A stretch of DNA of 64,000 nt, taken from Entoloma clypeatum (lineage: Eukaryota; Basidiomycota; Agaricomycetes; Agaricales; Entolomataceae). Below, piece after piece: positions 39,820 to 49,206 of the stretch. The notes under the pieces were generated by a model. It ran no database searches. It had not been told where the DNA came from and saw nothing but the letters and a program-made list of their open reading frames with translations. Positions within the stretch are counted from its first letter, which is position 1; each line of letters starts with the position of its first letter. The translations under genes and the position numbers were made by a program. Location: positions 2,728,001 to 2,792,000 of the forward strand of contig OY751488.1 of assembly GCA_963565915.1 (NCBI GenBank), given 5' to 3'.

Positions 39820-40399
39820 GATGGTGTGATGAGGGGGGGGGTGGTTGTTTTTGGAACAGTAGTACCTTGCGTCGGGTGTGCGACCCTGTTCTAACGCTTA
39901 GGCGAGAAAAAATCTAAAAGAAAAAAAACCCAAAGAGCGATCTGTTTACCCAGGTAGCCGATTTACCCGAGCAAAGGAAGATCTAGGAAAAATGAAGTCC
40001 ACGCAGTCAGATCCCCTACACACGCTGGACTGGTCGATATCCTGAAATAGGGTCAGGGGTTGGAACACCTTTTGCGATCTAGACGTGTACGGTCTGCTCT
40101 CTCCAACCGTCACACGCGCCAGCAGCTTTCCTGAAGGTTAGTTGCGTCGGCCTTTGGTCACCTCGACACGGGACGGGCTCAACGTTTCCCTATGTGTCTC
40201 AAACGGCAACACTAGATATGGTGGGTGCACCAAGCGTTTCTCTTCTTATCCCTGAAGTCCGGGAGATCCCCCTTAACGCTAGGGTCCGTGTGTAATAATG
40301 AAGTGGGACTTTTAATGCAAAAGTGCGAAACGGCGGGGATAGTGATGATGGAGTGGGAAGTGTGTGTTTGGGCGGGCGAATAGAAAGAGCTTGTTCTTC
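39820..40399 (-). other. Untranslated leader of element 1
   Basis: 580 bp between the 5' LTR and the gag ATG, with no coding signal. It holds the primer-binding region next to the LTR, an A-rich stretch at about 39905-39930, and G-runs just upstream of gag. It is the likely site of packaging signals, by analogy with other elements. Confidence 0.7.
40388..40397 (-). promoter_or_regulatory. Self-complementary primer-binding site of element 1
   Basis: In element sense, AGAACAAGCT lies 2 nt inside the 5' LTR. It is the exact reverse complement of AGCTTGTTCT within the LTR (complement of 40507-40516). That LTR segment lies about 33 nt downstream of a TATATAAG box, so it should be the first bases of the transcript. 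No tRNA-type TGG start is present. This matches the Tf1/sushi self-priming layout. Confidence 0.7.
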
Positions 40400-40688
40400 T
40401 GTTGAGGCGACGCTAAGTCAAACGACGTCGCAAGCCCAAACTTAGGAACGAAGTGGAAAGATGATAAGAGAACTGTATTGCCAAGAGATCTAGCGGGAAT
40501 CTCAAGAGAACAAGCTATTGAATACAAGTGAAAGTACTTTACTTATATATGTAAATTCCATGAGGCTGCATTGTGGCAGCGTCATGCTGCGCGATAATGA
40601 TAAGATGTCCTCATGTACGATATGATGTAGATAAGATAAGATCGAGATAAGATAAGATAAAGTGAAAAGTGAAAATACAATCATAACA
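40400..40688 (-). repeat. 5' LTR of element 1 with promoter
   Basis: 289-bp LTR, the 5' one in element sense. A TATATAAG box sits at about 40542-40549 (complement). The predicted transcript start is about 40516. GATAAGATAA repeats fill the upstream part. Confidence 0.93.
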
Positions 40689-41911
40689 TCCTGCTTCCCG
40701 CGTGTCGTCTCTAAAGATCCTCACAAGCGCGTCCCTTGGTGACCCCATTGTGTCTCTCTGAGCATTGTGGTGTGGTGTGGAGGCTTACCATGGTGTGTTG
40801 TTATGTCAAGTGGAGTGAGGAGGTGTTGTGGGGGATGAGGGACGAGGGGGAGAAGGGAATGTGAGGGACTTCGAGGGCGCCAAGAAGACATTGGTTGACA
40901 TGGCAACATGTCAATATTTGGCACCCTCCAAACTCCATCAACCCTGAGCCGGCAACTTCCGATGTTGAACATTGAATGTTGAACCGCAGTCAGAGTGCCT
41001 TGTCGCCTCTGTCTTTTTCCCCGATCACCTACCTCCCCATAAGTATGCATCTCCCCCCTCATTTTCCTTTTCTTGCAATGCCTCTCACTCCCTTTGTCGC
41101 ATGGTAAACCACTGACTTGTGTGGCACCCTCTAGGTAAGTCATTCATTGGCCATGCCACATCACAAATGCATCACTCACTGTTTTAACAGACTAGGTTAC
41201 CTATTCAGCAGACACTGGTAAGCCCCCACTGCCATGCCGTACCACAGTACTTGCTGACCACCTTCTCCATAGGCTTGTACCACTCTCAACATTCACGTGA
41301 CTGGTCTGCGATTACATGCCCAGGCATGTGTGCATGTCTGTGGCGATACACAAGGGCCGGGGAGGTTAGGGCCATCATCTCGAGAAGGTGCAGAAGGGGG
41401 GGTGTCACTGAGTGGCATGTGATGCGTGAGGAATGGATGACATGTGGGGGGCAGCGGGGGCATTGAATTTGATGTCCCGTTATATTGTCTTTTTCATATC
41501 CAGGCTTGAGTATAGTAGAGTCTAATATAATGATTATTTCTCAATCTAATTCTGAATGCAAGGAGCATTAATAGGCCTAGGAAATGATTATGGTGGGATT
41601 ATGGCCAGAGGGTGTAGCCATAAAAAATGATGTGCTCGCGATGGTATATATGCTTCTATACTGAAAGATGGAAGTGTGGCAATGGCTGGTGATGTGATGG
41701 CGATGCTGGCTGGTCTGTTGCCATGCAAGCCAGCAGCATATGGGTTTGCTGATGCACCTTGCATAGCAAGGTCCCCAGCCGGGACTTTGCTCCATATAAG
41801 GCATCTTCTTCTGCCAGCTCAGATTATAACAGATATAAATACAATGTCATTGTCAATCTCGCTGCCGAGTTGAATGCCTTGAATGCATTTGAAAAGTAAA
41901 CTACATTATTA
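40689..41911. other. Intergenic DNA, no gene found
   Basis: 1.2 kb of non-coding sequence between element 1 and the MITE-like element. It contains GTG/GGT-rich stretches (about 40770-40860 and 41390-41460) and AT-rich patches. Open frames here (for example 40721-41143, minus) have low-complexity composition and no family resemblance. No repeat ends or RNA genes were recognised. Confidence 0.5.
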
Positions 41912-42289
41912 GAGCATATTTGCAATGGCTCCTGGGTCACTTTTCAAACAAATTGTTGAGAACTCGCTTAAAAGTGATGGCTCCACAAACTGGCTGAGTG
42001 ATCAGCGCATCAGCACATGAAAGCTTTGTGCCGACCATGGACGCGTGCTGACACCATAAGATAATCCTTGCCAGTGTTCTCCCACTTCTCTCGTCCTTGT
42101 ATTCTATCTCACAAAGCAAGGGAAAGCAATCAACAACTAAACAAGACATGTCTAGTCACTTGACCATAGATGCGTTGAATCAACCATCACTGATATACAG
42201 ATTTTACCGCATGATGGGCCTCCACTGCAGCAGCTGATGGTAACCTTTTGAAAAGTGAAACTGTCAAAAAGGCTGTTGCAAATATGCTC
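41912..42289. mobile_element. MITE-like element with terminal inverted repeats
   Basis: A 378-bp non-coding unit. Its ends are perfect 14-bp inverted repeats, GAGCATATTTGCAA and its complement. Similarity continues inward to a CACTTTTCAAA block on both sides. TA flanks each end (41910-41911 and 42290-42291), as expected for a Tc1/mariner-type target duplication. No transposase is encoded, so it would be mobilised in trans. Confidence 0.7.
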
Positions 42290-42368
42290 TATTCCACACC
42301 CCAAACTCCCAAGCCCCTTTCAAATCAATATTCGGGGAGGCCCCCACCGTTTAACAACCAGGAATGAA

Positions 42369-42913
42369 TGTCACGTAGCGTTTTTCTCAACGTTGGAAAA
42401 TGTCGGATGAGTCGGAGCGGAGTAGCGAATGAGCAGATGCGACAGATGCGACATCTGGCGGAAAGGACCTGGCTTCAACTTGTATGTTGCGCCCCACTCT
42501 TTGATGTGGTCCTTGATTTTGGATTGGTGGATGTCCGATGAGCGGAAGAGCGGATGAGTGGAGGTGACGGAGAGAATGCTCAAGGGCAAGTAGAGGTGGA
42601 TGCAAATGAGGTGTAACATATGATATTTGAACTGAGGTTCTATGACAGGTTTGGTACACTATTTATAGTGAACTAGAATGATCAGTATTACTATAAGTGA
42701 TGTGCAGATATTGGAGTTGACCATCGGAACATTCAGAGTACGGAGAGTAGCAAATGAAAAGTGAACAACATATGTCTACTTGTAAGTATGGTTGAGATGT
42801 TACATAGTAGAAGTATAATCAAATATAAATAGAATGTTGTCAGAGTGGATGTCGGATCGGATGAATTGTCAGAGTTGTCGGATAAGTCAGATGTGAATCA
42901 TATGGTTATGACA
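42369..42913 (-). repeat. 3' LTR of element A
   Basis: About 545 bp. In element sense it begins TGTCATAACC and ends CGTGACA. It contains a TATAAATAG box about 33 nt before AGTTCAAATATC, matching the promoter and transcript start of the sibling LTRs. The outer end is set by the TG...CA rule only, since no partner LTR exists. Confidence 0.7.
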
Positions 42914-43043
42914 GTATTTCCCTCTTAGGGCCAAACCCTGAGGCCCAATGAGGTAATACACATGACTGTTGGTTGAAAAACTTTGCGCGTGATTTTTCTC
43001 TCTTGTCACCCAACCACAACATCTATTCTGTTGCCTATCCGCC

Positions 43044-44065
43044 ATGTCCGCTGAGAACTCACCCCTTGCCACTCTCTGTGCTGAAAGGGAGCATCAGAAG
43101 AGAATCACCAAGGAGTTGGAGAGGAAGGTACAGGAGGCAGAGGAGCATGCAAAGGAAGAAGCAGAGCACGCAGAGGCAAAGAGGGCGGCGAAAGAGCGGA
43201 AACGAGCAGAGAGAAAGGCTGAGAAAGCGAAGGTGAAAGAGCCAGTTGCAGGTGCAGAAGCGGAAGCGGAGATGGCGGATGCAGAGGGGAAAAAGGTTAA
43301 GATGCAGGGAGTGTACAAGGACATGCTTGCGAGTTACAGACAGGGAAGTGAGGATTGCACCTCCTGCTTGAAGGTGGGGGACTTGTGCTTTTGGCCGTCG
43401 GAGTAAGTTCCCCTGTTTCTTTATAACTTTTCTTTATTAACTTGTTCTTTAGGAATGACAATGCTTCATCGTGCTGGTGGTGCCAGCATTTAAAATGAAG
43501 CTGCAGAACGGGAGTGGAAGCGGAGTCGGAGGTGAAGTGGAGGATGACCAAGGCAGTGAGGGTTGGTAAGACCAAGGTGGCAGGTGGTGTGACGAAGAAC
43601 GCAAAGGCGGGATCGTCCAAGGGAGAGGTTACCATGGAGGGATCACGGATGGCCACAGCATTGGAGGAGCTGGAGTTCATGCTGGAGGGGTTTGGTCCGC
43701 CGGAGGTGGTCATTGGGTTGGAGGTGGTGAAGGGGTTAAAGAACATGGTAAGAGAGATGCATTTGATAAAGGCGGAGTTGAGGGAACTACGGGAGATCAA
43801 GGAGCTCCTGTTGGTTGGATTGTTGCATGGAGGGAGGAATCAGAGGCTTCGGAGGAGGGATCTGATGAGGACAAGGATGCGGAGGAATATGATAGGGTAT
43901 TGGAGGAGTTGGCAAAGGAGGCAGAAGAAGAAGAAGAAAAAGAAGAAGAAACAAAGAAGAGGAAGCGGATGGAGGAAGCGGATGAGGAATCTGGATTGGA
44001 GTGGAACAAGGAGACGGAGGGGGTATCTAACAAGAAACAGAAAAAGTTGTTTTTTGTTAGTATAA
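43044..44065 (+). pseudogene. Antisense zinc-cluster/coiled-coil gene, copy A (one TGA)
   Basis: Runs opposite to the element's gag-pol, between pol and the 3' LTR. Exon 1 (43044-43402) gives MSAENSPLATLC, then a long Lys/Glu/Ala coiled coil, then CTSCLKVGDLC (CX2CX6C). A 50-bp intron (43403-43452, GTAAGT to CTTTAG, phase 2) follows. Exon 2 (43453-44065) opens with the second half-motif CWWC(x6)C, broken by a TGA at 43496-43498, then a coiled and acidic C-terminus. Spliced length is 324 codons in one frame. Its stop is about 31 bp from the pol stop. The paired CX2CX6C halves have Zn2Cys6 spacing with an 11-residue linker. Function unknown; a DNA-binding role is inferred. Confidence 0.75.
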
Positions 44066-44095
44066 AATATTTAATAGATTTTGCTTTTCTTCTTG

Positions 44096-45850
44096 TTACA
44101 AGCACAATAATGGGCCTGGTTTAGTTGGTTGAGTGGAGTGAAAGTCTGCTACCATATCTGCTGCATGTTCAAGCTCGGATGTGGGTAACCAAGAAAACTC
44201 TTCACTGGTGTCTTCATAACCTAACCAGCAGACGAGGTAAAGGAGTTTGCATCATCGTCTTTTATCAATCTTTGAGTTGATGAATTTCATATTCAGTTTC
44301 TCCTTCGATCTTGAGCGGAGGCAGAGGAGGTTGTATCTGGTTTGGAATCTTGTTGGGGGTTGCTGGTTTGAGCATAGATATGTGGAAGATGGGGTGTATA
44401 GCACGCATAGTGTCAGGTAGACGTAGTGTAAAGGAGTGCGTGCCGGGTTGGACTATGATTTCAAATGGGCCAGCATATTTGTCGGATAACTTTTGGGTGG
44501 ATCGTGTGGTGTGGAAGAACTTGGCTTTAACAAAGACTTCTTGTCCGACGCGGAGCGGAGGAGGTGGAGAACATCGGACGTCCGCAGGGCCTTGATAACA
44601 TTGTTGTGCCTCTGTGACAGCAGTCTTTAGTTCTTGATGTAAGTCATGTAAGTCGACGATGTATTGTCGAGCTTTATCGGATGCTAGATCACGTTCCAGA
44701 TGGAGTGTAATGTCGGGATAATAACCTTTGTTGGCGAAGAATGGTGATACACCAGTAGTGGCACTCAGAGTGTTGTTGTAAGCGAACTCCGCAAGCGGAA
44801 GCAAAGCGGACCAGTTGTCTTGCTGGTAGTTGCAGAAGATGCAGAGGTATTGTTCGAGTGTTTGGTTGGTGTGTTTGGTTTGACCATTGCCTTCAGGGTG
44901 ATATCCAGAAGTGAAGTGAAGTCTCATGTCGAGGGCTTTTGCAAGAGAGCGGAAAAAGCGGGAGATGAATTCAGGTCCGCAATCAGATGTGACATTTTGC
45001 GGAACTCCGTGCTTGGAAAAGACGTGAAGCACGAAAAGGTTTGCTAGGTCTTCGGATGTGCAATTAATGGTGGTAGAAATGAAGATGCCTTGTTTAGTGA
45101 GGCGGTCTACAATGACCAAAATCACATCGGAGCCAGCGGATGTCAGAAGGGGTTCAATGAAGTCCATGGAAATAGAATGCCAGGGACATTCAGGAATAGG
45201 GAGTTGTTTAAGCAGACCATAGGATTTATGATGTTGGGGTTTAGCGCGCATACAAGTGGTACATGACTTGCAATACTTTTTGATGAAGTCGCGCATTTCA
45301 GGCCAAGTGTATTCTTGTTGGATAAGACTAATAGTCTTATTTTGACCAGGGTGTCCAGCGAGGATATGGTCGTGCTTATTGTGGAGGATGCAGAGGCAGA
45401 GGTTGGATGAGTCGGGAACATAGATACATCCATTGTGGAGTAGATAACCTGCTTCATTCATGATCCAGCATGGATTAGGATTGTTGAGGAAAGAGGTGTA
45501 AATAGGATTGGTTGGAAGGGCGGAGAGGATGTCGGAGCGGAGTTGATCCATATCCATGATGATTGTGGCACAGAGGACAGGTGTATCTAACTCTGTTGCA
45601 TGAAGTGAAGTGGTGAGTTGTTCTTGTGTGAAGATGGGTTTGAAGTTGCTTGGATCGACGGATGAACAGTCGCTATTTCCCTCTTTAGGGTAGACATCCC
45701 ATCATCTACTTAAAAGATTGGGCTTTGTACCTAAACAGCCAGGGCGGAAGTGGATGATGAGATTGAACTGGCAGAGGTATTTGGACCAACGAGCAAGTAC
45801 TCAAGATTTTTGTGGTCCATTATGATATTGATGGGAGTAGCGGAGGCTTC
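44096..45850 (-). pseudogene. Element A pol remnant (RNase H to chromodomain)
   Basis: Starts mid RNase H (PINIIMDHKNLEY) at the 45850 breakpoint. It suffers a small deletion after EYL and has a TGA at 45702-45704 where intact element 2 has CGA (51285-51287). The integrase then reads well (44265-45557): zinc domain HKHD/H...CKSCTTC, core MDFIEPL, and TSDCGPEF, where the usual Arg is Cys. A frameshift cuts the chromodomain after EGETEYEI, although LGYED...FSWLP and the PGPLL end remain readable in another frame up to the TAA at about 44096. Arg codons are repeatedly changed to Cys or His. Confidence 0.85.
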
Positions 45851-46688
45851 AACCCTCCACTTCACCTCCGGTTACCACCCCGAAGGTGATGGCCAAACCG
45901 AACGCACTAACCAGACCCTCGAACAGTACTTGCGGATATTCTGCAACTACCAACAGGACAACTGGTCCGCTCTCCTTCCGATTGCGGAGTTCGCGTACAA
46001 CAATGCACCGAGTGCTACCACTGGCATATCTCCCTTCTTCGCTAACAAGGGTTACCATCTGAACATTACTGTTCACCCGGAACAAGACCTCGCCTCTTCC
46101 CGAGCCCGATCCTTCGTGACGGACTTAGACGAACTTCACCAAGAACTGAAAGCCACCATCTCTGACACTCAACGACGTTACCAAAAGTCCTCTGACAATA
46201 ATCGGATCGCACCTCCGATATTTTCTGTCGGACAACAGGTTTTCATCAAAGCACAGTTCTTCCACACAACACGCCCATCCAAGAAACTCTCAGAAAAGTA
46301 CTTGGGACCATACGAGATCATTGCACAACCCGGCACGCACTCCTTTACCCTCCGACTCCCCGACACATTCCGCGGTGTTCACCCCGTCTACCACGTCTCC
46401 ATGCTTGAACCCGCAACTCTGAACACCATTCCGAATCGGACCCAACCTCCGCCTCCTCTGATTGACATCGATGGAGAACTTGAGTATGAGATTGCTGAAA
46501 TAGTCGACTCAAAGATCGACCAACGATGTAGCTGCAAGCTACTATATTTTATCCGTTGCTTAGGATATGAAAACACTGATGAAGAATTTTCTTGGCTACC
46601 AGCCAATGAATTGGAAAACGCCCCCGAGCTTGTCTCCGACTTTCATTCCGCTTATCCTGACAAACTGGGTCCGCTCATGTCGCTCTGA
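45851..46688 (+). pseudogene. Element B pol 3' fragment (integrase end, chromodomain)
   Basis: Integrase from HFTSGYHPEGDGQTE (catalytic Glu) to the GPY/F-type module LGPYEIIAQPGTHSFTLRLP. Then comes a chromodomain-like end EYEIAEIVDS...CLGYENTDEEFSWLPA, stopping at 46688. The frame is open, but it lacks everything upstream of the integrase core. Arg to Cys changes are seen against element 2 (for example RCSCKLL for RRSCKLL). Confidence 0.87.
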
Positions 46689-47286
46689 AACAAGAAAAAA
46701 AAGTACTATTACTATCTACTTAGTACGTTGTTTCTTGTTTGACAGACCCTCCTCCTTGTCTGACTCCTCCTCCAACTCCGCCTTCTCCGACGGCTCCGAA
46801 ATCAACATGTCGGAATCATCCAACAGCTCAACTCCAACCTCTTCCTATTCACAAGATCCTCCCTAATCCTTCTCGCAATCCTCTTCTCCAGTCTCAACTC
46901 GTGCGTCTCCTCCCTCGTATCCATCTCCGACTCCGACCCTTCCTCCGACACCTCCAGCGACTTGGGTTGATACTTGATGTTCACCGAGCCTTCAACTGCT
47001 GTTAGCAGACGCCTCACCTGCCTCGTCTCTGCCAGTATCATCTTGAGGACACCCAAGACAGTGTCCTCTGACCCACTCTCCGATGGCATCTCCGATGCTT
47101 TCTTCTTCCCCTTATTCACCTTCACCGTTTTCTTCACCTCCGACTTTCCCTCCGATGCTCCGACCTCGCACTTCTTCTTGTCTTTGATACAACCCTTGCA
47201 GGACGACTTATTCCTAAATTAAAAGGTTAAAACAGAAAAAACAAACCAAAGAAGAACTCACTCATCGTGTTCGCACTCGACGCCCT

Positions 47287-48008
47287 TGTTATATCTGTCT
47301 CCGAATCTCCGATCCACTCCGATCGTCCTCCGACTTTCCGGACTTTCCGGACATCCGTTACCTCCACATCTCCGCACGTTGCCATCGTGCATTTCATATT
47401 CATAACTCCATGCCTTTATGCATTTCATATTCATATTCCCGTTTACTTATGCATCGCCTTTTCCGCATGGTCCGTTGACCGACATCTCCGATGTTCGTTA
47501 CAGTCGCTGGCAACTTACGCCACAACTCCGGACCTACTCCGACCATCTCCGTAAAGTAATCTCATTTAGATATTTAAGCTTGTACCATACCTGTAGTTCC
47601 TCAGTTCGAATATCAACAAAGTTCACTCCTCTACTCCCCGTTCATGCCAGAGATCCTCGCTGTGGTACAATACGCCGACGACATCCTCATCTACTGCTCT
47701 TCCTCCATCGTTACCCTTCGACGAGCTCAGTACTGTGTCCGAGTCACAACTCCGACGTCGTCCGACCATTTCCACGTCAACGTGTCTCTCACCGAGATCT
47801 TTCCGAGGACCTCCGCATCTCCGACCTCTCCTCCGACCTCCTGAAATTGGGACACCTTATCCAACAAACGGCGGCGCAACACATACGTTGAAGCCACGTC
47901 CCTCCCCTTCGTCGTTCCTCCGCATTCCCGGAGTTCCGCTCCGGCCTCAGTCCTTCGTCCGACCTCCAATGGACTCCGACGAAGCTCCGACTTTTCACCT
48001 ACTTAACA
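47287..48008 (+). repeat. 5' LTR of element 2 with promoter
   Basis: 722 bp, TGTTATATC to ACTTAACA. A TATTTAAG box (47571-47578) lies 32 nt before AGTTCGAATAT (47603-47613), the predicted transcript start. Rich in TCCG. Contains an out-of-place open stretch reading VVQYADDILIYCSS (about 47659-47700). Confidence 0.95.
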
Positions 48009-48010
48009 GT

Positions 48011-48021
48011 ATATTCGAACT
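48011..48021 (+). promoter_or_regulatory. Self-complementary primer-binding site of element 2
   Basis: ATATTCGAACT begins 2 nt after the 5' LTR. It is the exact reverse complement of AGTTCGAATAT at the predicted transcript start in the LTR (47603-47613). There is no tRNA-like TGG start. Confidence 0.72.
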
Positions 48022-48048
48022 CAAACCGTTTTTGGATTCCTGCTAGTC

Positions 48049-49206
48049 ATGGCACTCCGAAACACCAAGACAGCAAAAGCCGCAGAAGCTGGCACTTCTA
48101 GGCAACAGGTTCTACAAAATGTCGAACAACGTTTAACAGAACTATCCCCCGTAACTCCCACTACTCCGACACCTCCGGGTTTTCAGCCCATCACACCTCC
48201 GCATAATATTCCGATCCCCACTTCCCCCATAGAATCTGCACCCCCGTCTCCTCAGAATATTTTCGGCCCACAAGCCCTTGCGGATGCTTTCCTCTTAATG
48301 ACCAATGAACTCAAACGCAGCAAAGGTCACAAGCATCATAAAAAGGCTAAGGATCCGGACACCTTCGACGGTTCTGATCCCCGGAAACTGAACCAGTTCA
48401 TCCTCCAATGCACATTGTTCTTCCGCGACAACTCCGAGTATGACGATGACTCTGCCAAAATCACTCTCGCCATCTCTTTCCTCCGAGGCACAGCTCTCGA
48501 TTATTTCGAGCATTTCATCATCGAACCGGACCCGGATAACCCCCCGGACTGGTACGAAGATTGGTCCGCATTCCTCCGCACACTCCGCACGGAATTCGGG
48601 GTCATTGACCCCGTTGCGGATGCTGCCGACTCTCTGGACAATCTCAAAATGCGCAAAAATCAACATATTCTCAAGTATAATATCGAGTTCACACGCCTTG
48701 CTGCCAAAACGCACTGGGACAGCTCCGCCCTGCATCACCGGTACTACTCTGGGTTGGCGGAGCGGATTAAAGATGTCCTTGGGACTCAAGCAAAGCCAAG
48801 CACGTTACCAGCACTTAGGGAGCTAGCACAGACTATTGATGCTCGCCACTGGGAACGTCATCGTGAGAAGTCCCGCTCCGACAAGTCCGCATCCAAATCC
48901 GACAAATCCGAAGCTAAAACCCCCTCCGCAAACTCTGATAAAAACTCCAAAGCCAAACCACAGACACAGAACCAGGGCAAACAGTCGAAGCCTTCCTCCG
49001 CTCCCAAGTCCGACATCTCCGACAAACTCGGAAAAGACGGAAAGCTAACTCCGGAGGAACGCAAACGCCGTTTTGACAACAACCTCTGTATGTTTTGTGG
49101 CAAAGCTGGACACATCGCGAAAGATTGCCTGAAGTCTTCGTCCTCCGCCTCTAAGGCTAAGGCGCGCGCTGCCCAAGCCAAGACCACGGACGAATCAAAA
49201 AATTAG
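48049..49206 (+). CDS. Element 2 gag, 385 residues
   Basis: Starts MALRNTKTAKAAEAG 40 bp inside the 5' LTR. A Pro/Thr-rich N-terminus precedes the gag core (FDGSDPRKLNQFILQC, then WSAFLRTLRTEFG and LKYNIEFTRLAAKTHW). A Lys/Ser-rich linker (SDKSASKSDKSEAK) and a single CCHC knuckle, CMFCGKAGHIAKDC, follow. It ends DESKN and TAG at 49204-49206, right after a run of six A that forms a slippery heptamer. Confidence 0.95.
   Translation: MALRNTKTAKAAEAGTSRQQVLQNVEQRLTELSPVTPTTPTPPGFQPITPPHNIPIPTSPIESAPPSPQNIFGPQALADAFLLMTNELKRSKGHKHHKKAKDPDTFDGSDPRKLNQFILQCTLFFRDNSEYDDDSAKITLAISFLRGTALDYFEHFIIEPDPDNPPDWYEDWSAFLRTLRTEFGVIDPVADAADSLDNLKMRKNQHILKYNIEFTRLAAKTHWDSSALHHRYYSGLAERIKDVLGTQAKPSTLPALRELAQTIDARHWERHREKSRSDKSASKSDKSEAKTPSANSDKNSKAKPQTQNQGKQSKPSSAPKSDISDKLGKDGKLTPEERKRRFDNNLCMFCGKAGHIAKDCLKSSSSASKAKARAAQAKTTDESKN
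49197..49203 (+). promoter_or_regulatory. Putative -1 ribosomal frameshift site, A AAA AAT
   Basis: The heptamer is in register with the gag codons (tcA AAA AAT TAG) and directly abuts the gag stop. Slipping back one base enters the pol frame (TTA GCG GGC), which stays open to 52901. X XXY YYZ with A and T is a known class of -1 slippery sequence. A downstream stimulatory structure was not assessed. Confidence 0.7.

Larger units (their letters stand above)
34493..40688 (-). mobile_element. Element 1: complete Ty3/gypsy chromovirus
   Basis: A 6.2-kb LTR retrotransposon on the minus strand. The flanking direct repeats TCCTG (34488-34492 and 40689-40693) are a perfect 5-bp target duplication. 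LTRs are 289 bp and start TG and end CA. The order gag, protease, reverse transcriptase, RNase H, integrase, chromodomain is that of chromoviruses. A purine run (AGAAAGGGGGTAA in element sense) sits between the pol stop and the 3' LTR. LTR divergence of 13 in 289, plus one in-frame TGA, means it is not pristine and is probably inactive by itself. No antisense gene is present, unlike the siblings further right. Confidence 0.95.
42369..45850 (-). mobile_element. Element A: truncated chromovirus with antisense gene
   Basis: The 3' half of a Ty3/gypsy element on the minus strand. It holds the RNase H end, integrase and a damaged chromodomain, then an antisense gene, a purine tract AAGAGGGAAATAC and a 545-bp 3' LTR. 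The 5' part is missing: at 45850 it ends abruptly inside RNase H and meets element B in opposite orientation. It belongs to the same family as B and element 2, judged by the integrase sequence and LTR features (CAGTTC.AATATCA start region, GCGCAACA..CAAGTTGAAGCC). Heavily decayed by Arg to Cys/His and stop changes. Confidence 0.88.

Noticed and set aside
40721..41143. 140-residue minus-strand frame after element 1
   Set aside because: Low-complexity composition, no splice context and no recognisable domain.
47418..47891. 157-residue frame in the LTR as a gene
   Set aside because: It lies wholly inside the LTR and is identical in both LTRs by duplication; only its short YADD match was kept as an observation.
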